The position numbers and the translations under genes were made by a program. A stretch of DNA of 25,157 bases from GCA-2715645 sp042095375. GTDB lineage: Bacteria > Bacteroidota > Bacteroidia > Cytophagales > MED-G16. This document shows positions 1 through 9,200 of this stretch, one piece after another (position 1 is the first letter of the stretch; each line of letters starts with the position of its first letter). The notes under the pieces were generated by a model. It ran no database searches and was not told the origin of the DNA. It saw only the letters and a program-made list of their open reading frames with translations. Location: positions 1 through 25,157 of the forward strand of contig JBELBJ010000018.1 in assembly GCA_042095375.1 (NCBI GenBank), read 5' to 3'.

Positions 1-908
1 GAATTTTTAGAAGGCATTAAGTTTTTTGGAGATAAAACATTTTCAGTTATAGCACCTAAATTAAAAATATTAGAGTTAGATAAACCGTTAGAATTGAATA
101 AATAAGACCCTAAAATATAAATTCCATTCTTAAAAGAATAATCAAAAGATGTAGATAAACCAAATGAATTTTCATCAGGAATCGGATTCTTTGTTAAAAA
201 ATAACTAACCTCTCCTTTAAACCCAGCGTTTCGTATATTACCTGCCCATCCTCCACCTAATGCAAAATCTTGATCATAATAATTAGCTCCAAAAAATTGA
301 AAATCATAGCCTATCTTATTTATCTTATAAAGTGCAGCAATTACTCCTATGTTGTCTAGATTAGGTTTATATACAAATTCTAAACTTGAAAGATTATCAC
401 CGTTATAAATAAATCTTATCACATCAGAACCTGGTCTCTCTACATAATCAAAGTCTATAAAATTATAGGCATTAAATAGATCATTAGAATTCCAAATTGT
501 ATTAATTCCCCAATTTACTCTTTGCCTTCCAATGCTAATTTCAATTTTATTTTTTTGATATTTAAACCAGAACCTGTCAATCATAGAATGGAGTTTAAAT
601 TTTGGTTTATCAATAAAAAAATTTGATAAATCAATTACACCTCCATCATTTGAAATATTTATATTATCACCGTAAATTATCCTATTTCTTAACTCAAAAC
701 CTATAGAAAAATATTCTTTGAAATAACCTTTTAAATTTATTCTATTATGAATTAAGTGACTTATTTCAGAATTAGAATTGTTATCGTAATCTAAATATGA
801 TGGCAAATACTTTACGTATCCTTTAATAGTAAATTCTGGTTTTTTTTCCTGAGCGTTTATCTGAAAGCAAAAAAGAAAAAAAATTAAAAAACTATTTTTT
901 ATTATCAT
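1..908 (-). CDS. Outer-membrane beta-barrel protein, 3' end missing
   Basis: Partial gene: 302 residues are readable before the window edge. The ATG lies at 906-908. Residues 1-19 form a signal peptide (hydrophobic FLIFFLFCF, then INA before Gln20). The rest alternates polar and hydrophobic residues, with many Tyr, Phe and Asn and short beta-strand-like stretches, as in an outer-membrane barrel. Residues 127-134 (GRQRVNWG), then IWN and DLFNAYNF, recall barrel families of the DUF1302/alginate-export type; this family link is from memory. The start overlaps the stop of the upstream ATPase gene by 17 bases, so the two are translationally linked. The gene is the last visible member of an operon with a LolA-like carrier, two FtsX-type permeases and an ATPase. 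I infer that it is the outer-membrane end of that system. Substrate unknown. Confidence 0.8.
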   Translation of the reverse strand, partial: MIIKNSFLIFFLFCFQINAQEKKPEFTIKGYVKYLPSYLDYDNNSNSEISHLIHNRINLKGYFKEYFSIGFELRNRIIYGDNINISNDGGVIDLSNFFIDKPKFKLHSMIDRFWFKYQKNKIEISIGRQRVNWGINTIWNSNDLFNAYNFIDFDYVERPGSDVIRFIYNGDNLSSLEFVYKPNLDNIGVIAALYKINKIGYDFQFFGANYYDQDFALGGGWAGNIRNAGFKGEVSYFLTKNPIPDENSFGLSTSFDYSFKNGIYILGSYLFNSNGLSNSNIFNLGAITENVLSPKNLMPSKN

Positions 909-1569
909 TAACGATTTTTCCATCTTCCAAAGTTACAACTCTTCTAGCTCTATCAATTACTCTTTGATCATGTGTAGAGAAAATAAAAGTAATATTCTCA
1001 GCTTCATTTAATTGACTCATGATATCCAATAAATTAGAAGTAGATTTTGAATCTAAATTAGCAGTTGGTTCATCTGCTAATATAAATTTAGGTTTAGATG
1101 CCAAAGCCCTTGCTACAGCAACCCTTTGTTGTTGACCACCAGATAATTGGGATGGTCTTCTATTTCTCATTTCATATAATCCAACCTGATTTAATAATTC
1201 ATTTGTTCTTGAAATTCTATTTTTTTCATCAACGCCCTGCAATAGCATTATCATCTCAATATTCTCTTTAGCCGATAAAACAGGGATCAAATTATATGCT
1301 TGAAATACAAAGCCAATATTGTTTAACCTATAATTAATTATTTTACTTCCAGACAATTCGGTAATGTTTTCACCAGAAATGATGACCTCACCAGAAGTAG
1401 GTTGATCAAGACCTCCAACACAATTTAAAAAAGTTGTCTTTCCAGATCCAGATGGACCTACTACTGAAGTAAACTCTCCCTCTTTAAATAAGGCACTTAT
1501 ATTATTGACAGCCCTTACTTCAAATTTTCCAGGATTATAAATTTTAGATAAGTTTTTCGTCTCAATCAT
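892..1569 (-). CDS. ABC transporter ATPase, LolD/MacB type
   Basis: Cytoplasmic ATPase of a type VII (MacB/LolCDE-like) ABC system, 225 residues, the normal length for LolD. Visible motifs are Walker A GPSGSGKT (38-45), Q-loop Gln90, signature LSGGQ (142-146), Walker B ILADE (163-167) followed by PTANLD, and H-loop His200. All catalytic residues are intact. I start it at the ATG at 1567-1569 (MIETKNLSKIY), the usual beginning of this family. A TTG three codons upstream (1576-1578) is possible but less likely. It sits 11 bases behind the permease gene and its end overlaps the beta-barrel gene by 17 bases. It should power the two adjacent permeases. Whether the cargo is lipoproteins, lipids or something else cannot be told from the sequence. 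Confidence 0.93.
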   Translation of the reverse strand: MIETKNLSKIYNPGKFEVRAVNNISALFKEGEFTSVVGPSGSGKTTFLNCVGGLDQPTSGEVIISGENITELSGSKIINYRLNNIGFVFQAYNLIPVLSAKENIEMIMLLQGVDEKNRISRTNELLNQVGLYEMRNRRPSQLSGGQQQRVAVARALASKPKFILADEPTANLDSKSTSNLLDIMSQLNEAENITFIFSTHDQRVIDRARRVVTLEDGKIVNDNKK

Positions 1570-1580
1570 AATTAACAAAT

Positions 1581-2807
1581 TTAAATAGTTTTCGTTGCTT
1601 CCACAGGATTAATTTTCAATGCTCTTACTGATGGAAATATTGAAGATATAATTGATATTACAAAAACCATAATGGCAACTATAAAATATTCTTGATTTGG
1701 AACTTTAAAATAAAGCCTTGTGCCTACTCCAAAATTTTCAAGCCCTGCTTCAACAATACTTAAATCAATTCCTACTACAGAATAATATTCTACTATTGAA
1801 TATGAAAGAATTAAGCCGATAGGAAGTGCTACTATAGACAAAAACATTGTTTCAAAAGATATCATTAAAAAAATTTTAAATCTACTCATCCCAATAGACA
1901 TTAGCATGCCTATCTCTTTCCTCCTTTCAAGTATTGCCATTAACATTGTGTTAACTATACCAAAAGAAAGAGCTGATAAAATAATCATCATAAAAATATA
2001 TAATACCGCTGCAAGCATTTCATTAGCATAAGCAAGGTCTTTAGATATATCATCCCAACCCTCAACTATATTATCTGAACTATACGGTATCAAATCATTT
2101 TTTAAATCACCTCTTAAATCTATATCTGTAAGTAGCATAGGTATTTCATGATAACCTGAAAAATTAGGTAGATTTTTAGTAATACTAATATTTTTAACAA
2201 ACACATTAGCCTCATCATATCTTGAATTACCAGATCTAAATATTCCTTCAACTCTATAAAGAAGAGATGTTAGTTCATAATTCTCATCTTGGAAAGTGAT
2301 AACTACTTTAGATTTTATTTTTAGATTTAATCTATCTGCTAATTTTTTTCCGATAAGAATTGTATTATCTCTTTTTGATTTAAAATATTCTCCTTCGATT
2401 ATCTTTTCATACGTATTTGTAACCTTTACCTCCTGAACTGGATCAATACCCTTAACCTGAATCCCGTAAGATCCATTTGAATTAGAAAGCATTCCATTTA
2501 ATATTATTCTCTTTGAATAAGATACAACTCTACTATCATTATCTATAGCGTTCTCTATACCTTCAAGATTATCAATAGTGTGTTTTAGGTTGTACTCTTC
2601 TGAGAAAGATTTATTATGGATTTGAATGTGTGATAAGTAGGTTTCAACAGCATTATTCATTCTCTCCTCATTCAAACCATAGGACATAGCAATCATAATT
2701 ATCCCTCCAACTAATCCAAATATAACAGATAATATAACAACAAAACTTCTTAATTTGTTTCTCCAAACATTTCTCCAAGAAATCTTTAATAATGTTATTA
2801 TGTTCAT
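1581..2807 (-). CDS. FtsX/MacB-type ABC transporter permease (second of two)
   Basis: Inner-membrane permease of 408 residues with the four-helix MacB/LolC topology. One membrane segment lies at about 20-45. A large periplasmic domain follows (about 45-265). Three C-terminal segments lie at about 267-293, 312-343 and 374-397. After the second helix comes the cytoplasmic RRKEIGMLMSIGMS stretch, typical of the FtsX family and expected to contact the ATPase. The N-terminus (LLKISWRNVWRNKLRS) is nearly the same as that of the neighbouring permease, so the two look like ancient paralogues forming a LolC/LolE-like heterodimer. Its ATG overlaps the TGA of the upstream permease by four bases (ATGA), which implies coupled translation. 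Confidence 0.92.
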   Translation of the reverse strand: MNIITLLKISWRNVWRNKLRSFVVILSVIFGLVGGIIMIAMSYGLNEERMNNAVETYLSHIQIHNKSFSEEYNLKHTIDNLEGIENAIDNDSRVVSYSKRIILNGMLSNSNGSYGIQVKGIDPVQEVKVTNTYEKIIEGEYFKSKRDNTILIGKKLADRLNLKIKSKVVITFQDENYELTSLLYRVEGIFRSGNSRYDEANVFVKNISITKNLPNFSGYHEIPMLLTDIDLRGDLKNDLIPYSSDNIVEGWDDISKDLAYANEMLAAVLYIFMMIILSALSFGIVNTMLMAILERRKEIGMLMSIGMSRFKIFLMISFETMFLSIVALPIGLILSYSIVEYYSVVGIDLSIVEAGLENFGVGTRLYFKVPNQEYFIVAIMVFVISIISSIFPSVRALKINPVEATKTI

Positions 2808-4027
2808 GGTTTCATAGATTTTACAGGGTTTAATTTAGATATTTTTATTGCTGGATAAATAGAAATAATTAGGGAAAAAATAAAAATAACTAAAGCATGA
2901 GATAAAGGAATATCCCATCTAATTGACATAGGCATTAGTGGTGAAAAACCCATCTCCTCAATCATATCATTAGCCCCCTCTCCCATCAAAGTAGCCATAT
3001 CAATTGGATTTAAATTATAATAATAAGTTATAGGATAAGTAATTATTATTGCGATAAAAACACCAATCATAGACAAGATAATAGTTTCAATAAATATAAT
3101 ACCAAACAATCTAGCTCTACTCATTCCAAGAGAAATTAAAACTCCAAACTCATACTTTCTCTCTTCAGTCATCATTAAGACAGTACCAAACATTCCAAAG
3201 ACAACAATAATATATAAAATAAAAGCCATAATTACGCCACCTGCATTATCAGCAGTAATTGTTTGCTCAATCTCAGGAAGTGTTTCTTTCCAAGTCATAA
3301 TTTCATAATCTTTTGATAGTACTTGATTAAGGTCATTCGCTATTTTTTCTTCATCGTAATACTGTTTTTTGTCAACTATAATGTGAGTTGATATTTCATT
3401 TGAAGAAACATAATTTCTAGCCGACTCAATTGTCATAAATACTCCAAGCTTGTTGAGGTTAGGATTTTTTAAATCTATTACTCCTTTCACTGGATATTTT
3501 CCAGCTGCCATCATTCCTCTATATCCTTGACCATAAAGGATGAGTGTATCGTTTTCTCTTATATCAAAATACTCGGCAATGCCTTTTCCTATAATAATTT
3601 CATTTTTTCCAATTTTAAATGTTCCCGAAATCATTTTTTTATTCCAGTCTGTTATTTTCTGCTCATCAGATATATTAATTCCATTTATTACCCCACCTTT
3701 TGTCTTATTACCCATTGAGATTAATGAAAAAGTCTGAAGCCTTTGCACAATATTATCAACACCTTCAACAGATTTTATATCATTTATTAGGCTTTGATCA
3801 ACTTCCATAGAGTTATCTAGATTCTGATTATCCCAGAAACCATCCGCATGTACTTCTACATAACCCGCATATGATTCGACTACAGTCTCAATTAACTTAT
3901 CATAAAAACCAATTTGAAGAGCTCTCATTAATAAAATAAGAAATAAGGCTGCAAAAATTGAAGTAATGGTTATTAAACTTCTCTTTTTGTTTCTATAAAT
4001 ATTTCTCCAAGCTATTTTTAATATCAT
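2804..4027 (-). CDS. FtsX/MacB-type ABC transporter permease (first of two)
   Basis: Inner-membrane permease of 407 residues, same architecture as its downstream neighbour: N-terminal helix (about 18-38), periplasmic domain, then three C-terminal helices with the coupling stretch ERKYEFGVLISLGMS between the first two. The C-terminus ends PAIKISKLNPVKSMKP, a normal family ending. The start ATG (4025-4027) overlaps the TGA of the LolA-like gene by four bases. With the second permease and the ATPase it would make a LolCDE-like complex. Unlike general Lol systems, the operon carries its own LolA-like carrier and an outer-membrane barrel, which suggests a dedicated cargo. That part is inference. 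Confidence 0.92.
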   Translation of the reverse strand: MILKIAWRNIYRNKKRSLITITSIFAALFLILLMRALQIGFYDKLIETVVESYAGYVEVHADGFWDNQNLDNSMEVDQSLINDIKSVEGVDNIVQRLQTFSLISMGNKTKGGVINGINISDEQKITDWNKKMISGTFKIGKNEIIIGKGIAEYFDIRENDTLILYGQGYRGMMAAGKYPVKGVIDLKNPNLNKLGVFMTIESARNYVSSNEISTHIIVDKKQYYDEEKIANDLNQVLSKDYEIMTWKETLPEIEQTITADNAGGVIMAFILYIIVVFGMFGTVLMMTEERKYEFGVLISLGMSRARLFGIIFIETIILSMIGVFIAIIITYPITYYYNLNPIDMATLMGEGANDMIEEMGFSPLMPMSIRWDIPLSHALVIFIFSLIISIYPAIKISKLNPVKSMKP

Positions 4028-4767
4028 CGTAAGTTTTTCATATAGTTTGGCATAAAGAATCTTTCATTTATATCAATATCAAACTTCCATATCAACCTTT
4101 CAACAATTGTTTTGTTTCCTTCTTTTTCTAAGGGTACAAATTCAATAACTGAAGGTAATTTTTTTCCTCCAAAGTTTTTAATTGTTTTAGAATTCATCAC
4201 ATTAACCATATCATCATACTCATCAAAAAATTGAGTTTTTAATTGCATATAATTTTTCTTATCTATCCACATTATTAACTTTCCCCAGACTACAGGAGCA
4301 TCTTCTTTAGGAATCAATTGAATTATCCAACAATCTAAGTCATCAATAGTTTCTTCACCTATAATTGTATTTGTATAATCATCAGTAATTGAGGACCTCT
4401 GAACGAGATCATCATTTGTGAAATCAGTACCCATCCAATTTTGCATCATCATTGAAGGAGGAAGTTTTATAGTTCTTTCTATTGATGGAACATAATTCCA
4501 AACTTCATTTTCTCTTTTTAAAAATACTGTTCCTTTTTCTTTAGCTGGTGATAAAACAACTGAAGTAAAATAATCTTCACCTACTGACCACCCTTTCATT
4601 GTCATCTCTTTTTTCCATTTTGGCCTTACAACAGTAATAATCATTTCAGTGTAAGATGACTTAACCCCTCTAATTTTTTCCTCAGATTGTTTTAAAATAT
4701 TATTAGCATCTTGAGAGTATGTTAAATAACTTAAGAAGAATAGTAAAAAAATTATTAATTTTCTCAT
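4024..4767 (-). CDS. LolA-like periplasmic carrier (outer membrane lipoprotein-sorting protein family)
   Basis: A 247-residue protein with a signal peptide (MRKLIIFLLFFLSYLTYSQ, likely cleaved near residue 18). The mature part fits the LolA-like 'outer membrane lipoprotein-sorting' family (COG2834-like half-barrel). It has alternating strand patterns, the stretch MMMQNWMGTDFTNDDL at about 137-152, and the WIIQLIPKED and LIMWIDKKNYMQ strands of this family. Such proteins shield a hydrophobic cargo in a half-open barrel while it crosses the periplasm. It is the first gene of the operon and ends in a four-base overlap with the permease gene. The dedicated pairing with permeases implies it collects cargo from them. 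It lacks the short length of housekeeping LolA (about 200 residues), so I do not name it lolA. Confidence 0.87.
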   Translation of the reverse strand: MRKLIIFLLFFLSYLTYSQDANNILKQSEEKIRGVKSSYTEMIITVVRPKWKKEMTMKGWSVGEDYFTSVVLSPAKEKGTVFLKRENEVWNYVPSIERTIKLPPSMMMQNWMGTDFTNDDLVQRSSITDDYTNTIIGEETIDDLDCWIIQLIPKEDAPVVWGKLIMWIDKKNYMQLKTQFFDEYDDMVNVMNSKTIKNFGGKKLPSVIEFVPLEKEGNKTIVERLIWKFDIDINERFFMPNYMKNLR

Positions 4768-4813
4768 ATTACAATTACGAATTTAAAAAATAAATGATAT
4801 ACAATTTAAAATA

Positions 4814-4821
4814 TAAATTTG
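4814..4821 (+). promoter_or_regulatory. Possible Bacteroidota -7 promoter element for the DoxX-like gene
   Basis: TAAATTTG matches the Bacteroidota -7 consensus TAnnTTTG exactly and ends six bases before the ATG at 4827, which would give an almost leaderless transcript. I find no TTG at the expected distance upstream. In AT-rich DNA an eight-base match of this kind can arise by chance, so support is weak. Confidence 0.25.
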
Positions 4822-4826
4822 TTTGA

Positions 4827-5198
4827 ATGAAAATATTTAAACTATTTACAATTCTATTGATGTCCATCTTTTATGTTCGTATAGGTGTGCACCACTTTTT
4901 AGATCCAGAATATTTTTTAAATATAATGCCCCCATTCTTACCTTATCATCTTGAACTAGTTTATATAAGTGGTTTTTTTGAAATATTATTAGGTCTTCTA
5001 TTAATCTTTCCAAAATATAGATTTTATGCATCATGGGGTTTAATAATACTTCTAATAGCTGTTTTTCCGGCAAATATTTATCTTGCCCAAAGCGAAATTG
5101 CACAACAAGGGTTAGATGTAAGTAAAGAAGTTGCAATATGGAGACTCCCCTTTCAAGCATTATTTATTGGACTAGCTTATTGGCATTCAAAAAAATAA
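4827..5198 (+). CDS. DoxX-like small membrane protein
   Basis: A 123-residue integral membrane protein with about four membrane segments: roughly residues 3-20, 45-62, 66-86 and 107-120. The early R-x-G-x-x-H-F motif with following ILMPP-like stretch (RIGVHHFLDPEYFLNIMPP), then SGFFEILLGLLLIFP, is characteristic of the DoxX/DoxX-like family seen widely in Bacteroidota. Members have been linked to redox or thiol stress, but the role of this one is unknown. It is transcribed divergently from the LolA-like operon (59 bases between the starts) and converges on the glycosyltransferase gene with only two bases between stop codons. Confidence 0.8.
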   Translation: MKIFKLFTILLMSIFYVRIGVHHFLDPEYFLNIMPPFLPYHLELVYISGFFEILLGLLLIFPKYRFYASWGLIILLIAVFPANIYLAQSEIAQQGLDVSKEVAIWRLPFQALFIGLAYWHSKK

Positions 5199-5214
5199 AT
5201 CTATTTTTTTTGCC
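5182..5214. terminator. Hairpin over two convergent stop codons, possible bidirectional terminator
   Basis: AAAAAAATA (5189-5197) pairs with TATTTTTTT (5202-5210) around the loop AATC. After a three-base bulge on the left, GGCA (5182-5185) pairs with TGCC (5211-5214). The hairpin contains both the TAA of the DoxX-like gene and the TAG of the glycosyltransferase gene. Its A and T tracts would give a U-rich stretch in either direction. The stem is mostly A:T, so it is weaker than a classic intrinsic terminator. Confidence 0.4.
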
Positions 5215-6139
5215 TATATAACGATTTCCAAGAATTAGATTTTAAACTTTCACTCCAATATTTTATTAATCTTATCAACAAAGATCTATGAAAACTAGAA
5301 AAAGGAAATAATAATAACAATCCAATAGTTGATACAGAAATTAAAAGAAAATGACTTAGTCTTTTTTCAATTCCTTTAACATGCTTATCAATAAAAATAT
5401 GTTTTGAAGAAATTAATTCTGATTTTGTAATTAATTTAATTTTTTTATTTTTTCTTGATGAGCCACCGTGCATGTGATAATAATCCCAGTCATAAATCAC
5501 ACATGGATGCATCCCTTTTTCATAAGCTCTTTTACAAATATCCATATCCTCAGCATACATCCAAAAATCTTCATCCCAACCTCCAATAGATTTAAAATCA
5601 TTTCTTCTTATTAAAAGAAATGATCCGGAAACCCAACCTATCATAATTACTTTTTTATCATCAATTTTTTTTATTTCTCTATTACTTTTTTTTAATAAAA
5701 TATAAAATTGTCTTATGAAATTAGTTACTGTCCAAAAATTAAAATAAAAGCCATGAGAAAATGATTTATTTAAATAAGCATTTTTAGATCTTATAGAAAT
5801 AATTTTTAATTCCTTATTCCTTTCACAAAAAGGAATAAGTTTTTTAAAACAATCTTTAGGAACAACTGAATCAGGATTCAAAAATAATAACCAAGGAGAC
5901 TTTGCGTATTTAGCTCCAATGTTACAAGCTGTAGAAAATCCAGAATTATAGTTAAGTTTTATCCATTTAATGGATTTATAATTTGATTCAAATTTTTGTA
6001 TTTTACCATCATTTGAAAAGTTATCCACCACAATTATATTTGGCATTCCAGAATCCTGAGTTATCAGACTATCTAAACACTTGGATAAATAATCCCATGA
6101 TTTATAATTTACAATTATTACAGTAAGCTTTGAATCCAT
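5201..6139 (-). CDS. Family 2 glycosyltransferase
   Basis: A 312-residue GT-A type glycosyltransferase of family GT2, resembling the rhamnosyltransferase-like branch. Landmarks: N-terminal VIIVNYKSWDYLSKCLDSL, nucleotide-binding VVDNFSNDG (about 37-45), the metal-site region LNPDSV (about 86-91), acceptor region WVSGSFLLIRR, and GWDEDFWMYAEDMDICKRAYEKG containing the ED catalytic motif. A hydrophobic segment near 262-280 (LLISVSTIGLLLLFPF) probably anchors it to the inner membrane, so it likely adds a sugar to a lipid-linked or surface glycan on the cytoplasmic face. It is solitary. No other polysaccharide genes lie nearby, so the product cannot be deduced. Confidence 0.9.
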   Translation of the reverse strand: MDSKLTVIIVNYKSWDYLSKCLDSLITQDSGMPNIIVVDNFSNDGKIQKFESNYKSIKWIKLNYNSGFSTACNIGAKYAKSPWLLFLNPDSVVPKDCFKKLIPFCERNKELKIISIRSKNAYLNKSFSHGFYFNFWTVTNFIRQFYILLKKSNREIKKIDDKKVIMIGWVSGSFLLIRRNDFKSIGGWDEDFWMYAEDMDICKRAYEKGMHPCVIYDWDYYHMHGGSSRKNKKIKLITKSELISSKHIFIDKHVKGIEKRLSHFLLISVSTIGLLLLFPFSSFHRSLLIRLIKYWSESLKSNSWKSLYRQKK

Positions 6140-6225
6140 TTTTTAAAAAAAATTAATTTGTAAATCTAATTTACTTTTATTTTATTTTTATTCTATATTT
6201 AAGAATCAACTAAAATTAACTTAAA

Positions 6226-9200
6226 ATGAAAAATCAATTTATACTTTTTATAGCAATTAGCATTCTATCCTCAATTTCATTGCACTCTCAAACAATAAAT
6301 AAAGAAATTATAAAAGACATGAAATTTAGACATGTCGGTCCAATTGGAAATAGACTTACAACAGTTGCTGGAGTTCCAAATGACCCTATGACTTATTATG
6401 TAGGAGCTGCATCAGGTGGTGTATGGAAGACAACTGATGGTGGTTTAAACTGGAAACCAATTTTTGATAGTCAAGAAGTTCATTCTATTGGCTCAATATC
6501 CGTCGCTCCATCAGATCCAATGACAATATATGTAGGAACCGGTGAAAGTTCAATTCGATCAAATGTTTCAATTGGTAATGGAATGTATAAGTCTGAAGAT
6601 GGTGGAGATACCTGGGAGCATATAGGATTAAAAAATTCAGGAAGAATTAGTAGAATTGTTGTTCATCCAAAAAATAGAAATTTAATTTATGTAGGTGCTT
6701 TAGGACATGCATATGCCCCTCAAAAAGAAAGAGGAGTTTTTATGAGTGATAATGGTGGGCAAACTTGGAAACATGTTCTTTACATAGACAATAATACAGG
6801 GATTTCTGATATAGTAATGGATCCTGATAATTCCAGAATTTTATTTGCTGGAGCGTGGCAGCTTGATCTTAAAACATGGAAAAGAATAAGTGGTGGCCCT
6901 GGAAGTGGTTTATTTAAATCTGTAGATGGAGGTAATACGTGGAATAAATTAAAAGGAAATGGATTACCAAATAAAGATGTTGGTAAAATTGCACTTGCTA
7001 TGACACCTGCTAGTCCTGATAGATTGTATGCCCTAATTGAAACAGGTGACGGTGTCCCTTACATGGGAAAAGAAACAGAATCAGGAGAATTGTGGAGATC
7101 AGATGATAATGGTAAAACTTTTAAACTAATTAACTCAAATAGAAATCTTGGAGGAAGACAAGCTTACTATACAAGAACTGCTGCTTCTACAGACAATCCT
7201 AATGAACTATACTTTATGAGCAATAGGTTTTATTCAAGTATTGACGGTGGAGTTTCTTTAGAAAACAGGCCTCAACTTTCCTCGCCTAATTGGGATCATC
7301 ATGAAATGTGGATAGATCCATTTAACGGTGATAGAATGGCTGTAGCTGGTGACGGTGGAATCTCAATTTCCCAAAATCGAGGTAAGTCATGGCATAGAAC
7401 ATTTTTACCTATAGCACAATTATATCATGTAACTACTGATAATAATGTTCCATATAATGTATTGACCAATAGACAAGATGGTCCTTCAATGAAGGGTCCA
7501 AGTAGATCAAGGACAGGGAATTGGTTTGGTCCTGGAATGATCCAATCAGGAATGTGGAGGGAAATTGGTGGAGGAGAAAGTGGCTTTGCTACTGCAGACC
7601 CTAAAAATCCAGATATTGTTTGGTCTAGCGCATCCGGATACGGTCCATTAGGAGGTATTGTTACTAGATATAATGAAAATACAAATCAATATAGACAACT
7701 GGAAGTGTGGCCAGAATTTACTGCTGGAAGTCATGCTTCACTACTTAAGTACAGGTTTCAATGGACATTTCCACTATTAATTTCACCTCATGATAACAAA
7801 ACAATTTATGTTACCAGTCAACATGTTCATAGAACAACAAATGACGGTCAAACATGGGAAGTTATTAGTCCTGATTTATCATTAAATGATAAAAATATGC
7901 AGGGATTCTCTGGTGGACTAACTGGGGATAATATTTCAGTTGAATATGCAAATGTTATTTACGCCTTTGATGAATCTCCAGTACAAAAAGGAGTCTTATG
8001 GGCAGGCACAAATGATGGACTTGTACATATAAGCCAGGATAACGGAAAAACTTGGAACAATGTAACAAAAAATATTCCTAACCTTCCAAAGCTAGGAGTT
8101 GTTAGAAATATTGATGCATCTAAATGGAATGCGGGAAAAGCCTATTTAACAATAGAATTCCATCAAATTGGAAACTTTCAACCTTATGTTTATAAAACTG
8201 AAAATTTTGGTAAATCATGGAAAAAAATAACTGAAGGAATTAAATCTGGAAATCTAAGCTATACTAGATGTATTAAAGAAGATCCTGTAAAGGAAGGGCT
8301 TTTATATCTTGGTACAGAAAATGCATTGTATGTTTCTAATGATGATGGTGAGAATTGGCAAAGTCTTATGTCTAACCTTCCCCATTCTCCTATGTATTGG
8401 ATGGAAGTTCAAGAACATTTTAATGACCTTGTTGTTGGAACATATGGAAGAGGAATATGGATTTTAGATGATATATCTCCATTACAACAACTTGATGAAA
8501 GTATTGAAAATAAAGAATCACATCTTTTTGATATAAAACCATCATACAGATTCCAAAATGTTACAAGTAGTCTTCAAATGTTTCCAGAAGCATCTACTGG
8601 TCAAGATCCTCCAAATGGAGCATCTATAAATTATTGGTTAAAAGAAAAACAAGATGATATAGAAATCATTATCACAAATCAAAAAAATGATACAATTAAA
8701 ACCATAAAAGAAAAAGGAAGTAAAGGAATAAACAGAATATGGTGGAATTTTTCAGGTGAAAAAACTGATGATATTGTTTTTAGAACAAAACCATTATATG
8801 CAGATTGGGTTTCGCTTGATAAAAATAGAGAAAGGAAAGTGCCATACAATTTTTCTATATTGTCTCCTCCAGGCACATACAATATAACCTTAAAATCAGG
8901 TGAAAATACTATGACTAAATCTTTGGAAGTAATAAAAGATCCTCACTCTGAAGGAACCATAGAAGATATAATGCTCCAAAATCAATTAGTAACAAAAATT
9001 TATGATGATATAAATCTTGCTATTCATTATATTAACTCAATTGAAGTAGTTAGAAGACAACTCCTTGATCTTAAGGCTATGCTTAAAAATACAAATCATA
9101 AAGAAGAGCTAATTTCATTAGTTGATGATTTAGAATCAGAATTTTTAGAGCTTGAAAAACAACTGACACAGCTAAAAACTACCGGGAAAGGTCAAGATGA

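Noticed and set aside
1570..1578. Longer ATPase start at TTG (1576-1578)
   Set aside because: An ATG three codons downstream gives the normal family N-terminus MIETKNLSKIY, so the TTG start was not used.
3527..3737. Two short plus-strand frames of about 63-65 codons opposite the first permease gene
   Set aside because: They lie fully antisense to a clear permease gene, show no recognisable motif, and open frames of this size are common opposite coding AT-rich DNA.
4846..5160. A 104-codon minus-strand frame opposite the DoxX-like gene
   Set aside because: The plus-strand protein has clear DoxX features and membrane segments. The antisense frame has none.
5201..6139. Polysaccharide biosynthesis cluster around the glycosyltransferase
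   Set aside because: No other sugar-nucleotide, flippase or polymerase genes are in the window. It is a lone glycosyltransferase.
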